64,000 nucleotides of DNA. Source: an uncultured Tropicimonas sp. GTDB taxonomy: Bacteria > Pseudomonadota > Alphaproteobacteria > Rhodobacterales > Rhodobacteraceae. Of this stretch, positions 44,938 through 54,718 are shown in pieces. How positions within the stretch are numbered: the stretch's first letter is position 1; each line of letters starts with the position of its first letter. Both the position numbers and the translations under genes were made by a program. The notes beneath the pieces were generated by a model, which did no database searches, was not told the DNA's origin, and saw only the letters and a program-made list of their open reading frames with translations. The DNA lies in assembly GCA_947497945.1 (NCBI GenBank), contig CANMIP010000007.1, positions 1-64,000 on the forward strand, read 5' to 3'.

Positions 44938-46725
44938 ATGAACAAGAGCATATACCTTGTATTGGGCGGAGCGCTCATGACCGCAGTGTTCATGCTTCGG
45001 TTCGAAGGTATCGACAATTATCTGTACGAAACCCGTGACGACGGGGTGATCACGATGAGCGTCGGCCGGAACCTGGTCGATTATGGTTTTGTCGGCGTGA
45101 GCCCGTCGGGCCCAATTGTCGAGGCGTCGTCCAGCCCCGTGCAAATGCTTGTCTATGCCTTCACCTACTGGACAACAGAAGCCTCATACCAATCATTTGC
45201 ATATGCGCAGACGCTCGTCGCATCTTTTGTCCTCGGCCTGTCTATTCTGGTGGCCCTGGAAACGCCTGTTTCAGCAGGGCTCGTTACCATCGGTCTCTTT
45301 TCGCTGATCCTCAGTTTCATTTATCCTTTCTTTTTGTGGCATGGCTCGGGAATGGAAAACCCGATCACGCATGCACTCCTGGTGTCAAGCATTGCCGGAA
45401 CCACCCGAATGGTAAGAACCGAGCGAGTGTCACTCTGGTGGGCAATCCCGCTGTCATTGGCCTGTTTTGTTCGATTTGAGCTGATGATAACGATCTTTGC
45501 CTTGCTGGGATTTTTCGCGATCTATTGGAGAGTCACTTTCCGCAGCATGGACGCATTTCGGCTTCTGCTCCTGGTAGGGCTTTCTTGCCTGGCTGGACAC
45601 TCATTTCGGATCTATTACTTCGGGTCCTTCTTTCCGAACACTGCTGTCGCACAGGCAATATCTCCCGGCGAACGTCTGGCAATGTTGCTTTCAGGCTCCA
45701 CGTCCCCCCTGCGAGAAGGGTTCCACATTTCCTGGCATAACTTCCGTGTCGGAGCCTGGTGGCTTGCGTTTGCGAGCCTGCCTTTCGCTTTGAGCCGCAA
45801 CCTGAGAAGGGATCAGCGCTTCCTGATCGCTGCCGTCCTGCTGGTTGTCGGAATAGCGGTGGTGAGTCCGGTTGTGCTGGGCCCCCCGCGGATCGACTGG
45901 AGCCGAACCTATTCGCACGTAACCCCAGTGGCGATGTTGATACCGGCGCTTGTCGTGTCTTACGCCTTTACTTCAATGAAACCCGCGCGCATTGCACTCG
46001 CCGGGGCCGCTGTCGCACTTTCGGTAACGTGGCTTTCGCTAAAGTCTCCGTACTACCTGGGCTGGCACGTCGGGGATTTCGACCAGACCCGCAATGAGTT
46101 CTCTGCGCTGGCAATGGAGCATGACATCCAAAGACCATTGGTCTCGAATCCCGACCTGGGCATTATGACCTGGCACAAGGGCCGCAACGTTTTGGACCTG
46201 GGCGCACTTGGCAGCCCAGTGGTCGCAGGGTTGCAGGGAAATCCGAGGATCGCCGATTATATTCTTGATCTCGCGCGTCCCGATTTCATCGAGAGTCATG
46301 GCTATTGGACGCTCCGATACTGCAGGGACGTCTTCCTGGACCGCCGATTCAATGAGCGGTACCGGTCAACAATTTCGGGCGATGACCCATCGTCTATTTG
46401 TTCGAGTAGTACCCCAGAGAAAGAGATTTGGGTCCGTCGTGACATTGAGCTCGGAAGCTTGAGTGACGAGCGAGCTTTTCTCGACAAGATGCAGAAAAAC
46501 CCAGGGACGGAACTGGTTTCGATGGAGCTGGACCGCTGTCGATCAGTGGAGGGAGATTGCAGCTACATTATGCGAACGGTCTTTCGCTTCATTCCCGATT
46601 TTTCGGAGGGAAACACGTTCCTGGACGTTGTCGAGTTGTTCGATGACTTGATTGAGAGGGACTATCTCCTGGGGAAGGTCGATGCGGAAGCGCCCCGGCG
46701 GATTATTGGCGCCCTTGAGAATTGA
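44938..46725 (+). CDS. GT-C fold glycosyltransferase-like membrane protein
   Basis: A 595-residue protein with about ten membrane helices over the first 375 residues and a soluble C-terminal domain. After the first helix comes TRDDGVITMSVGRNLVDYG (Asp 34, Asp 35), the loop that carries the catalytic acid in GT-C enzymes. VEASSSPVQMLVYAFTYW is like the VEGYSSPLW region of arabinofuranosyl-/mannosyl-type transferases. It probably adds a sugar from a polyprenyl-phosphate donor to an envelope glycan. Codon choice and lower GC differ clearly from its neighbours, suggesting horizontal acquisition. The exact sugar and acceptor are unknown. Confidence 0.65.
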   Translation: MNKSIYLVLGGALMTAVFMLRFEGIDNYLYETRDDGVITMSVGRNLVDYGFVGVSPSGPIVEASSSPVQMLVYAFTYWTTEASYQSFAYAQTLVASFVLGLSILVALETPVSAGLVTIGLFSLILSFIYPFFLWHGSGMENPITHALLVSSIAGTTRMVRTERVSLWWAIPLSLACFVRFELMITIFALLGFFAIYWRVTFRSMDAFRLLLLVGLSCLAGHSFRIYYFGSFFPNTAVAQAISPGERLAMLLSGSTSPLREGFHISWHNFRVGAWWLAFASLPFALSRNLRRDQRFLIAAVLLVVGIAVVSPVVLGPPRIDWSRTYSHVTPVAMLIPALVVSYAFTSMKPARIALAGAAVALSVTWLSLKSPYYLGWHVGDFDQTRNEFSALAMEHDIQRPLVSNPDLGIMTWHKGRNVLDLGALGSPVVAGLQGNPRIADYILDLARPDFIESHGYWTLRYCRDVFLDRRFNERYRSTISGDDPSSICSSSTPEKEIWVRRDIELGSLSDERAFLDKMQKNPGTELVSMELDRCRSVEGDCSYIMRTVFRFIPDFSEGNTFLDVVELFDDLIERDYLLGKVDAEAPRRIIGALEN

Positions 46726-46951
46726 AATGCCCGCATGGAATAGGAAAAATGTCTCAAGCGAGCCGTACAGTCCCTTGAACCAAGGAAAGCTCCCGCGTTC
46801 CCAAAACTCCCATCTGGATGTGAAACCGACATCTGAAGGGAACGTTCGGATGTCCTCAGGCTCGGTGTGACGGATGGCCCCAACCGCTTCGTTCAGCCAA
46901 CGATACCGGCCACCCGTGGAGAGGCTCGATCACCTCTTTGACCTACCCATG

Positions 46952-46983
46952 AAAAAAAACGCCGCCCCGGAGGGACGGCGTTT
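46952..46983 (-). terminator. Rho-independent terminator of rplS-rpmE
   Basis: On the minus strand AACGCCGTCCC pairs with GGGGCGGCGTT around a short loop and runs into eight T residues. It lies 26 bases after the rpmE stop. Confidence 0.9.
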
Positions 46984-47008
46984 CGGTCGATCCGAAATCT
47001 GCGGCGTC

Positions 47009-47230
47009 TTAGAAGCCCAGACCTTCGTATTTCTTCTTGAACTTGGAAACCCGGCCGCCGGAATCCATCAGCTTGGCCGAACCGCCGGTCCATGCGGGGT
47101 GCACGGTGGGGTCGATATCCAGCGACAGCTGGTCGCCTTCCTTGCCCCAGGTCGATTTCATCTGGAACACAGTGCCATCGGTCATCTTGACGTCGATGAT
47201 GTGGTACTCGGGATGCAGATCCTTTTTCAT
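47009..47230 (-). CDS. rpmE: 50S ribosomal protein L31 (cysteine-free type)
   Basis: A 73-residue protein starting [20 protein letters not shown]. It contains no cysteine, so it is the zinc-independent form. [18 protein letters not shown] and the C-terminal [10 protein letters not shown] match L31. AAGGAG lies seven bases before the chosen ATG; a GTG one codon earlier is possible. It follows rplS by 11 bases in one operon. Confidence 0.95.
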   Translation of the reverse strand: MKKDLHPEYHIIDVKMTDGTVFQMKSTWGKEGDQLSLDIDPTVHPAWTGGSAKLMDSGGRVSKFKKKYEGLGF

Positions 47231-47241
47231 CACGTCTCTCC

Positions 47242-47613
47242 TTACGACTTGGGCTTGTAGGTGTTGTCTTCCGCGATCCGGGCGGACTTGCCGCGGCGGG
47301 AGCGCAGGTAGTACAGCTTGGCGCGGCGCACGCGGCCACGGCGCACGACGGTGATGCTGTCGATATTGGTCGAGTGCAGCGGGAAGACACGCTCCACGCC
47401 CTCACCGAAGGAGATCTTGCGAACCGTGAACGAGCCGGCAATGCCAGCGCCATTCTTGCGCGCGATGCAGACGCCTTCGTAGTTCTGGACCCGGCTGCGC
47501 GAGCCCTCGGTCACCTTGTAGCCGACGCGAACGGTGTCGCCGGCCTTGAAGTCGGGAATCTCGTTCCCGAGGGAGGCGATCTGTTCCGCCTCCAGTTCCG
47601 CGATCAGATTCAT
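47242..47613 (-). CDS. rplS: 50S ribosomal protein L19
   Basis: A 123-residue protein starting [20 protein letters not shown] after an AGGAGCG site. [29 protein letters not shown]-like ([11 protein letters not shown]) and [20 protein letters not shown] are L19 signatures. L19 sits at the interface of the 30S and 50S subunits. In many bacteria it follows rpsP-rimM-trmD; here those genes are absent and it heads a two-gene operon with rpmE. Confidence 0.97.
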   Translation of the reverse strand: MNLIAELEAEQIASLGNEIPDFKAGDTVRVGYKVTEGSRSRVQNYEGVCIARKNGAGIAGSFTVRKISFGEGVERVFPLHSTNIDSITVVRRGRVRRAKLYYLRSRRGKSARIAEDNTYKPKS

Positions 47614-47849
47614 CTGAAACGCTCCTATGTTGCTTGCGGTTGTTCCGCAAAGTGTTTGCCGCGCCCCGGAGCTCCAGGTCTTCATCGGGTCCGCACACCG
47701 TCTGATCGGGGCGCCCGCCGGAGGTCAGGTCGTCATTCCTTGTCAGGTATCGCCACGCGCCGGCGGGGAGGGGCCGAAGAAGGCCTGCCCGGAAAGCCCG
47801 GTGCGCGATACGAAAACCGCCCGAGTCGGTTGCCCGCTCGGGATGGCGC

Positions 47850-47878
47850 TATGTAGGCCAATGGGGGGGTCATTGCAA
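47850..47878 (-). promoter_or_regulatory. Predicted promoter of rplS-rpmE
   Basis: On the minus strand TTGCAA (47873-47878) lies 17 bases before TACATA (47850-47855). Transcription would start near 47843, leaving a leader of about 230 nt before rplS. The leader contains a CCCGAG...CTCGGG inverted pair just after the start. Confidence 0.6.
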
Positions 47879-48134
47879 GCGGCCCGTCAGGTGGATTCGC
47901 GCAGCCGTGCCGCGCCAGCGCGAGCGCATTCAAGCGGGGCGAGGCTGGCCGCTCGGAGGGCGATGGGAGAGGGCTCATGCCGTGGTGGCTGGGCCGGTGG
48001 TTCAAGGGATGCGGCGGCATTGCGACGCTGGACGCGGACGGGCTTTCGACAGGTCGCGTTTCGCCCGCCGCGCACGGCCATCCGGGCCGCAGCGCCGGTG
48101 GCCCGCCGCGCGGCTCCGCCCTGGACCGCGCTGT

Positions 48135-49307
48135 TCAGGCTTCCGTTTCCAGCGGCAGCCCGCGCTCGACCAGCCGTGCGAAATAGCTCGCCCCGATCGG
48201 CGTCACCTCGTCGTTGAAGTCAAATGCCGGGTGATGGCAGCGCGGCCCCTTTCCCTGTCCGAGGAACAGGTAGGCTCCCGGGCGCACCTCCAACATGAAG
48301 GAAAAATCCTCCGCCCCCATCTCGGCCGGCCAGTCCGGATCGACCCGGTCCTCGCCGACCACCTCGCGCGCCACCTCGACCGCAAAGCCGGTCTCGTCGG
48401 GATGGTTGATCGTTGGCGGGTAATCCTCGGTATAGTCGAGCGTGACCTCCACCCCCATGGACAGCGCCACCCCGTCGCAGATTTCGCCGATCCGACGTTT
48501 CATCAGCGCCCGCGCCTCATGCGTGAAACACCGCACCGTCCCGGCCACCAGCCCTTCGGCCGGCACCACATTGGTCGCGTGTCCGGCCTGGATCTGCGTC
48601 ACCGAAAGCACGACATTCTCGAAGGCGCTCACATTGCGCGTCAGCACCGTGTTCAGCGCCGAAACCAGCTGGACACAGGCCGCCACCGGGTCGACGCAAT
48701 CCTGCGGCCAGGCCGCGTGGCCGCCAACGCCGCGCAGCGTGATCGCAAAATCATCCACCGCCGCCATCATCGGCCCGACCCGAGTCGCGAAGCGCCCCGC
48801 CTCCATGTCCGGCGAATTGTGCAGCGCATAGACCTGCCCGATCCCGAATCGTTCCATGATGCCCTCGTCACACATCACCTTTCCGCCGCCGCCCAGTTCC
48901 TCGCCCGGCTGGAAGATCAGCGCCACCGTGCCGGCAAAGCGCCGCGTCTCGGCGAGGTATTTCGCCGCCCCCAGCAGCATGGTCGTGTGCCCGTCATGGC
49001 CGCAGGCATGCATCCGTCCCTCGGTCTCCGAGGCATGCTCCGCCCCTGTCTCCTCGACGATCGGCAAGGCATCCATATCGGCCCTAAGCCCGATCACCGG
49101 CCCGTCTGCCTGTCCGCGGATCAGCGCCACAATGCCGGTCTCGGCATAGCCCTCATGCAGCTCGTCGACGCCGAATTCCCGCAGCCGCTCGGCCACGAAA
49201 GCCGCCGTCACCGGCAGGTCCAGCCCAAGTTCCGGATGCCGGTGCAACCAGCGTCGCCAGCCCTGCATTTCCTCCGCATATCCCGCGATACGATTGAGAA
49301 CCGGCAT
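48135..49307 (-). CDS. M20-family amidohydrolase (hippurate hydrolase/aminoacylase type)
   Basis: A 390-residue metal-dependent amidohydrolase. HRHPELGLDLP opens the domain, MHACGHDGHTTMLLGAAKYL carries the metal ligands, FQPGEELGGGGKVM the catalytic Glu pair, and MGAEDFSFML the last ligand region. These enzymes split N-acyl amino acids or related amides. The start MPVLNRIAGYAEE has GGGAG eight bases upstream; an ATG two codons earlier is less well spaced. Confidence 0.9.
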   Translation of the reverse strand: MPVLNRIAGYAEEMQGWRRWLHRHPELGLDLPVTAAFVAERLREFGVDELHEGYAETGIVALIRGQADGPVIGLRADMDALPIVEETGAEHASETEGRMHACGHDGHTTMLLGAAKYLAETRRFAGTVALIFQPGEELGGGGKVMCDEGIMERFGIGQVYALHNSPDMEAGRFATRVGPMMAAVDDFAITLRGVGGHAAWPQDCVDPVAACVQLVSALNTVLTRNVSAFENVVLSVTQIQAGHATNVVPAEGLVAGTVRCFTHEARALMKRRIGEICDGVALSMGVEVTLDYTEDYPPTINHPDETGFAVEVAREVVGEDRVDPDWPAEMGAEDFSFMLEVRPGAYLFLGQGKGPRCHHPAFDFNDEVTPIGASYFARLVERGLPLETEA

Positions 49308-49370
49308 GGACATATCTCCCGAATGCGCCCTAATTCGGCGCGACCCTAGAACAAGGCCGGAGCGAAGCCC

Positions 49371-50183
49371 ATGCCCGAATCCCTGATCTTCGACCCCAAG
49401 GGCGGCATGCCGCGCCTGCTGGAAATCATGGCCCGCCTGCGAGACCCGCAGACCGGCTGCCCCTGGGATATCGAGCAAAGCTGGGACACCATCGCACCCT
49501 ACACGATCGAGGAGGCTTACGAGGTCGCCGACGCCATAGAGCGCGAGGCCTGGGACGAGCTCAAGGGCGAGCTGGGCGACCTGCTGCTCCAGGTGGTCTA
49601 CTACACGCAAATGGGCACGGAGGAAGGCCGCTTCACCTTCGCTGAAATTGCCGACACGATCTCTGACAAGATGGTTGCCCGCCATCCGCATGTCTTCGGG
49701 ACCGAGAGCCGCGACAAGTCCGCCGAGCAGCAGACTCGCGACTGGGAGGTGGTCAAGGCCGCCGAGCGCAAGGCCAAGGGCGAGCACCGGACGCTGGATG
49801 GCGTGGCCCAGGGCCTTCCGGCGCTGCTGCGCGCCTACAAGCTTCAGAAACGCGCCGCCCGGGTCGGCTTCGACTGGGACAATGCGGATCTCGTCCTCGA
49901 CAAGATCCGCGAAGAGGCGGAGGAGCTTGCCGAGGCTGCGAAATCCGGCGACCATGACGCCATCGAGGACGAAATGGGCGACATGCTCTTCGTGCTGGCC
50001 AATCTCTCCCGCCATCTCGGCATCGAGCCCGAACAGGCGCTGCGCCGCACCAATGCCAAGTTCACCCGCCGCTTCAATGCAATCGAGGACGCGCTCCACG
50101 CGAAGGGCAGCTCCCCAGCGGAGTCCACGCTGGACGAAATGGACGCGCTCTGGAACGAGGCCAAGCGCGCCGAACGCAGCTGA
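49371..50183 (+). CDS. mazG: Nucleoside triphosphate pyrophosphohydrolase MazG
   Basis: A 270-residue protein with two MazG repeats. The first shows CPWDIEQSWDTIAPYTIEEA and ELKGELGDLLLQVVYY, with the EExxE...ExxD metal sites. The second, AEELAEAAKSGDHDAIEDE and GDMLFVLANLSRHL, repeats them. It hydrolyses NTPs to NMP and pyrophosphate, clearing aberrant nucleotides. It is divergent from the amidohydrolase with 63 bases between. Confidence 0.95.
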   Translation: MPESLIFDPKGGMPRLLEIMARLRDPQTGCPWDIEQSWDTIAPYTIEEAYEVADAIEREAWDELKGELGDLLLQVVYYTQMGTEEGRFTFAEIADTISDKMVARHPHVFGTESRDKSAEQQTRDWEVVKAAERKAKGEHRTLDGVAQGLPALLRAYKLQKRAARVGFDWDNADLVLDKIREEAEELAEAAKSGDHDAIEDEMGDMLFVLANLSRHLGIEPEQALRRTNAKFTRRFNAIEDALHAKGSSPAESTLDEMDALWNEAKRAERS

Positions 50184-50294
50184 CGGCGCCGGAAGCGCCA
50201 CGGCGCGAAGCGCGCAGGAAGAACGCGCCGGAAGGCGCACATTCTGCTAGGCTGTCCGGACGCAATTCCTTCAGGCAAGCTCCGGACCCGACAC

Positions 50295-50903
50295 ATGCAG
50301 CCCGCCCCGATCACCGACCTCGACACGCTGGCCCGGATCTACGGGTCGGCCATCCCGTCCTCCCTCGACAAGGTGATGGACCATATCACGCCGCTCTATC
50401 ATCGCTGGATCACCGCGTCCCGTTTCGTCATCCTGTCGACGGTCGGCCCGGAAGGCACGGATGCCAGCCCGCGCGGCGATGTCGAGCCCGTCCTGCGCAT
50501 CGCCGACCCCGCAACGCTGCTCCTGCCGGATTGGCGCGGCAACAACCGGATCGACTCGCTGCGCAATATCGTCCGCGATCCGCGCGTGAGTCTCCTGTTC
50601 CTCGTCCCCGGCTGCAACAATGTCGTCCGCATCAACGGCACCGCAATCGTGACCGCCGATACGGAGATGCTCGAAAGCTTCGAACAGAAAGGGCGGCACC
50701 CCCGGACGGTCATCGTCATCACCGTCCGGGAGGCGTATTTCCAATGTGCCAAGGCGCTGATGCGCTCCGCCCTCTGGAGCCGTGGCGACGAAAGCGGCCT
50801 CGTCCCGACCGCCGGGGAGTTCCTCCGCGCCCGGGAGGTCGAGTTCGACGCAGACGGCTATGATGCCGGCTACGCGGAATATGCGCGCGACCGGATGTGG
50901 TAG
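50295..50903 (+). CDS. Pyridoxamine 5'-phosphate oxidase-like FMN-binding protein (MSMEG_1061 type)
   Basis: A 202-residue split-barrel flavoprotein. ILSTVGPEGTDASPRGDVEP and NNRIDSLRNIVRDPRVSLLF are typical of the PPOx-related subgroup exemplified by MSMEG_1061. It probably binds FMN or F420-like flavin and reduces a small molecule; it is not expected to be the vitamin B6 PdxH enzyme. It follows mazG by 111 bases on the same strand but an operon is uncertain. Confidence 0.82.
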   Translation: MQPAPITDLDTLARIYGSAIPSSLDKVMDHITPLYHRWITASRFVILSTVGPEGTDASPRGDVEPVLRIADPATLLLPDWRGNNRIDSLRNIVRDPRVSLLFLVPGCNNVVRINGTAIVTADTEMLESFEQKGRHPRTVIVITVREAYFQCAKALMRSALWSRGDESGLVPTAGEFLRAREVEFDADGYDAGYAEYARDRMW

Positions 50904-50918
50904 CCCGCAAAAGGCGCC

Positions 50919-52520
50919 TCAGGACAGGAGGCTTGCCAGCACTGCGGGGATTGCCTCCGGAAGATCCTCGGCAATGAGTCCCGGGCCAATCCGGCGCCCC
51001 GCCTCGACATGCATCCATGTCCCGGTCACTGCCGCGTCGATCGGCCAGCCGCCGCGTGCCAGCAGCCCCGTCACCAGCCCCGACAGGACATCGCCCGAGC
51101 CCGCCGTCGCCAGCCAGGGCGCGGCGCGCCCGTAGCTGGCCGCACTTACCACGGCCCGCCCGCCCGGCTCGGCAATCACCGTGTCCGGCCCTTTCAGCAG
51201 GACAAGGCAGCCCGCCCGCGCCGCCGCTTCCTGCACCGCCTCCACCTTCGAATAGACCGGCCCAAGCTCCGGATCGACGTGGAGCTTGTCGGCAATGTCG
51301 GGAAACAGCCGGGCAAACTCGCCCATATGCGGCGTCAGCACGACCTTCGAATGCAGATGCGCGAAGAGGCTCGGCGGGTGATCGGCGAAGGAGGTCAGGG
51401 CATCCGCGTCCAGCACGCAGCGCCGCCGGCTGCCGAGCGCGGTGACAACCATGTCCCGGGTCCCCGCGCCGATCCCCAGCCCGGGCCCGAGGCAGAGCGC
51501 GTTCAGTCGCTCATCCTCCAGCAACAGGCCGAGATCCGAGGCGCCGTTGCAGCGCGCCAGCATGATCGCCGTGACCTGTGCGGCGCATTCCGTGATCGCC
51601 GTGCCGGGGGCGGCCAGCGTTACCAGCCCGGCGCCGACCCGCAGCGCCGCCCGCGCCGCAAGCCGCGCAGCCCCGGTCCGTCCCGGCCCCCCGGAAACGA
51701 CCAGCGCATGACCGTAATCATATTTATGCCCGCGCGGGAGGTCTTCCCCGCCCTTGGCCAGCAGGTCCGGGCGGGGGGCTGCCAGCACGGCCAGGTCCTT
51801 GAGGATCTGGGCCAGTCCCGGTTCCGCCCGCCGCAGCTCACGCTCCTTCAAACCGATATCGGCAACCCGCACCTCGCCGCACCATTCCGGCCCATCGGCA
51901 AGAACATGGCCACGTTTCAGCGCGTGGAAGGAGATCGTCAGTGCCTGTCGCAGCGGCAGCCGGCCCACGGTGCTGCCCGGACGCACCAGCACCCGCCCCG
52001 AGTCCATGCACAAGCCGGACGGCGCATCCACCGCCACGAAGCGGACTGCTCCTTCCGGCAGGCCGGCTTCGAAATCGGCCAGCGCCTGGTCGAGCTCCTG
52101 TGGCAGCGGCCGGGTCAGCCCGGTTCCGAAAAGCGCATCAACGACGAGATCCGGCGCCTTGCGTTCTGCAAGAGCCCAATCCGCGAACTCGCTCACCGGG
52201 CCGAGCTCGCGCCAGCGCCCGCAGTTTTCCCGCGCGTCGCCGCGCAGCGCATCGGCCTCGCCATAGAGGAAGACCTGCACCATCCAGCCGCGTTCGCGCA
52301 GCATCCGCGCGATCACGAATCCGTCGCCGCCATTGTTGCCCGGCCCGCAGAGAACGACCGCTTCCCGCGCGCCCTCCTCCAGTTCCGGCCAACGTTCGAA
52401 GATTGCCGCGACGACACCCGCGCCGGCGCGCTCCATCAATTCCATCCCGCTCGCAAGGCCGGTGTTGAAAGCCGCCTGCTCGATGGCGCGCATTTGGGCA
52501 GATGTCAGAAGTTCGGTCAT
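50919..52520 (-). CDS. nnr: Bifunctional NAD(P)H-hydrate epimerase/dehydratase
   Basis: A 533-residue fusion. The N-terminal YjeF domain has VLCGPGNNGGDGFVIARMLR (about 61-80) and epimerises NAD(P)HX. The C-terminal carbohydrate-kinase-like domain, with VVSGGPGRTGAARLAARAAL and ATAGSGDVLSGLVTGLLA, dehydrates it using ADP or ATP. Together they repair damaged NAD(P)H hydrates. The start MTELLTSAQMRAIE is chosen where similarity begins. It is divergent from glnB. Confidence 0.95.
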   Translation of the reverse strand: MTELLTSAQMRAIEQAAFNTGLASGMELMERAGAGVVAAIFERWPELEEGAREAVVLCGPGNNGGDGFVIARMLRERGWMVQVFLYGEADALRGDARENCGRWRELGPVSEFADWALAERKAPDLVVDALFGTGLTRPLPQELDQALADFEAGLPEGAVRFVAVDAPSGLCMDSGRVLVRPGSTVGRLPLRQALTISFHALKRGHVLADGPEWCGEVRVADIGLKERELRRAEPGLAQILKDLAVLAAPRPDLLAKGGEDLPRGHKYDYGHALVVSGGPGRTGAARLAARAALRVGAGLVTLAAPGTAITECAAQVTAIMLARCNGASDLGLLLEDERLNALCLGPGLGIGAGTRDMVVTALGSRRRCVLDADALTSFADHPPSLFAHLHSKVVLTPHMGEFARLFPDIADKLHVDPELGPVYSKVEAVQEAAARAGCLVLLKGPDTVIAEPGGRAVVSAASYGRAAPWLATAGSGDVLSGLVTGLLARGGWPIDAAVTGTWMHVEAGRRIGPGLIAEDLPEAIPAVLASLLS

Positions 52521-52660
52521 CGGATTCGTCTCTTTTGTTCGTCGATTGCCCAGCATCGGAGCAATTTGCACAATTTTTAACCACACCCGGCGGAAAGACC
52601 CTTTCCGCACTGGCCCCGCCCCGCCTCATGAATTGTCCCGCTCCGGGGATAGTGGTCTGA

Positions 52661-53038
<378 letters not shown>

Positions 53039-53099
53039 GCCGCGCAAGCATCATCATCGAAATTACCAGTCTAACAGAAAAAGAGGAAACCAAGGTCAC

Positions 53100-54506
53100 A
53101 TGAGCAAGGAAGCTGTTCTCAAGACCATCGCCGACGAGGAAGTCGCCTACGTCGATATCCGCTTTACCGACCCGCGCGGCAAGCTGCAGCACGTCACCGT
53201 GATGGCCGACCAGGTCGACGAAGACTTCCTCGAGGAAGGCTTCATGTTCGACGGTTCCTCCATCGCCGGCTGGAAGGCGATCGACGAATCCGACATGAAG
53301 CTGATGCCCGACACCGAGTCGGTCTACATGGACCCGTTCTACGCCGAGAAGACCCTCGCCGTGCATTGCTCGGTCGTCGAGCCCGACACCGGCGAGCACT
53401 ATGACCGTGACCCGCGCGGCACCGCCGAGAAGGCCGAGGCCTACCTGAAATCCTCCGGTATCGGCGATGTGGCCTATATGGGGCCGGAAGCCGAGTTCTT
53501 CCTGTTCGACGATGTGCGTTTCTCCGTCGAGATGAACAAGGTCTCCTACCAGGTCGATGCCATCGACGCTTCCTGGAACACCGATACCGAGTACGAGATG
53601 GGCAATATGGGCCATCGTCCGGGAATCAAGGGCGGCTACTTCCCGGTCAACCCGATTGACGAAAGCCAGGATCTGCGCTCCGAAATGCTCTCGACCATGA
53701 AGCGCATGGGCATGAAGGTCGACAAGCACCATCACGAGGTTGCCTCCTGTCAGCACGAGCTTGGCCTGATTTTCGGATCGCTCACCAAGCAGGCCGATGA
53801 ACTTCAGAAATACAAATACGTCGTGCACAACGTTGCCCACGCCTATGGCAAGTCCGCGACCTTCATGCCGAAGCCGATCTCCGGCGACAACGGCACCGGC
53901 ATGCATGTCAACATGTCGATCTTCAAGGACGGCAAGCCGCTCTTCTCGGGCGACAAATACGCCGATCTCTCTGATGAGGCCCTGTGGTATATCGGCGGCA
54001 TCCTGAAGCACGCCAAGACGCTGAATGCCTTCACCAACCCGTCGACCAACTCCTACAAGCGCCTGATCCCCGGCTTCGAAGCCCCGGTTCTGCGCGCCTA
54101 TTCGGCTCGCAACCGCTCCGGCTGCGTCCGTATCCCGTGGGCCGAGTCGCCGAAGGCCAAGCGTGTCGAGGCTCGTTTCCCCGATCCGGCAGCGAACCCC
54201 TACCTGTGCTTCGCCGCCCTCCTGATGGCCGGCCTCGACGGCATCAAGAACAAGATCGATCCGGGCGAAGCCATGGACAAGGACCTCTACGACCTGCCCG
54301 CCGAAGAGCTGGCCGGTATCCCGACGGTTTGTGCCTCCCTGCGCGAAGCCATGGAGAGCCTGGAAGCTGATCACGACTTCCTGCTGGCCGGCGACGTGTT
54401 CACCAAAAGCCAGATCGAAGGCTACATGGATCTCAAGTGGGAAGAGATCTATGCCTACGAGCACACGCCGCACCCGATAGAATACAAGCTGTACTACAGC
54501 TGCTAA
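53100..54506 (+). CDS. glnA: Glutamine synthetase, type I
   Basis: A 468-residue [41 protein letters not shown] (catalytic ATP/glutamate region), [17 protein letters not shown] and the adenylylation loop [11 protein letters not shown] (Tyr 397) are all present. The adenylylation Tyr marks the regulated beta form. It makes glutamine from glutamate and ammonia and is co-transcribed with glnB; a strong terminator follows. Confidence 0.98.
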   Translation: MSKEAVLKTIADEEVAYVDIRFTDPRGKLQHVTVMADQVDEDFLEEGFMFDGSSIAGWKAIDESDMKLMPDTESVYMDPFYAEKTLAVHCSVVEPDTGEHYDRDPRGTAEKAEAYLKSSGIGDVAYMGPEAEFFLFDDVRFSVEMNKVSYQVDAIDASWNTDTEYEMGNMGHRPGIKGGYFPVNPIDESQDLRSEMLSTMKRMGMKVDKHHHEVASCQHELGLIFGSLTKQADELQKYKYVVHNVAHAYGKSATFMPKPISGDNGTGMHVNMSIFKDGKPLFSGDKYADLSDEALWYIGGILKHAKTLNAFTNPSTNSYKRLIPGFEAPVLRAYSARNRSGCVRIPWAESPKAKRVEARFPDPAANPYLCFAALLMAGLDGIKNKIDPGEAMDKDLYDLPAEELAGIPTVCASLREAMESLEADHDFLLAGDVFTKSQIEGYMDLKWEEIYAYEHTPHPIEYKLYYSC

Positions 54507-54534
54507 GCCCAAGAAAAACAGGGACAGTGACAGT

Positions 54535-54565
54535 GGGAGGCGCCTTCAGGGGCGCCTCCCTTTTA
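54535..54565 (+). terminator. Rho-independent terminator of glnB-glnA
   Basis: A perfect 10-bp stem GGGAGGCGCC (54535-54544) pairs with 54551-54560 and is followed by TTTTA. It lies 29 bases after the glnA stop. Confidence 0.9.
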
Positions 54566-54606
54566 TTGTCGGCCTGCGGGCCGTGCGCGCCCTTGCAAAA
54601 GAACAA

Positions 54607-54626
54607 TTGAGAAGCATTTTTCTCAA
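54607..54626. repeat. Inverted repeat upstream of the VPLPA-CTERM gene
   Basis: TTGAGAA (54607-54613) and TTCTCAA (54620-54626) form a perfect 7-bp inverted repeat with a six-base spacer, in a visibly AT-rich stretch about 95 bases before the gene start. It could be an operator or an RNA hairpin; no assigned regulator. Confidence 0.45.
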
Positions 54627-54718
54627 TGCCCGGACATTTTTGTTTTTTCTTAGTCTTCGGATCCTAGGACTGGCTTGCCGGAAAACGGCACCGCGTAGAA
54701 AGCCGATGGGAAGAACGA

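Noticed and set aside
48135-50240. 701-residue extension of the amidohydrolase through mazG
   Set aside because: The first 310 residues are the antisense of mazG; family similarity and a GGGAG site support the start at 49307.
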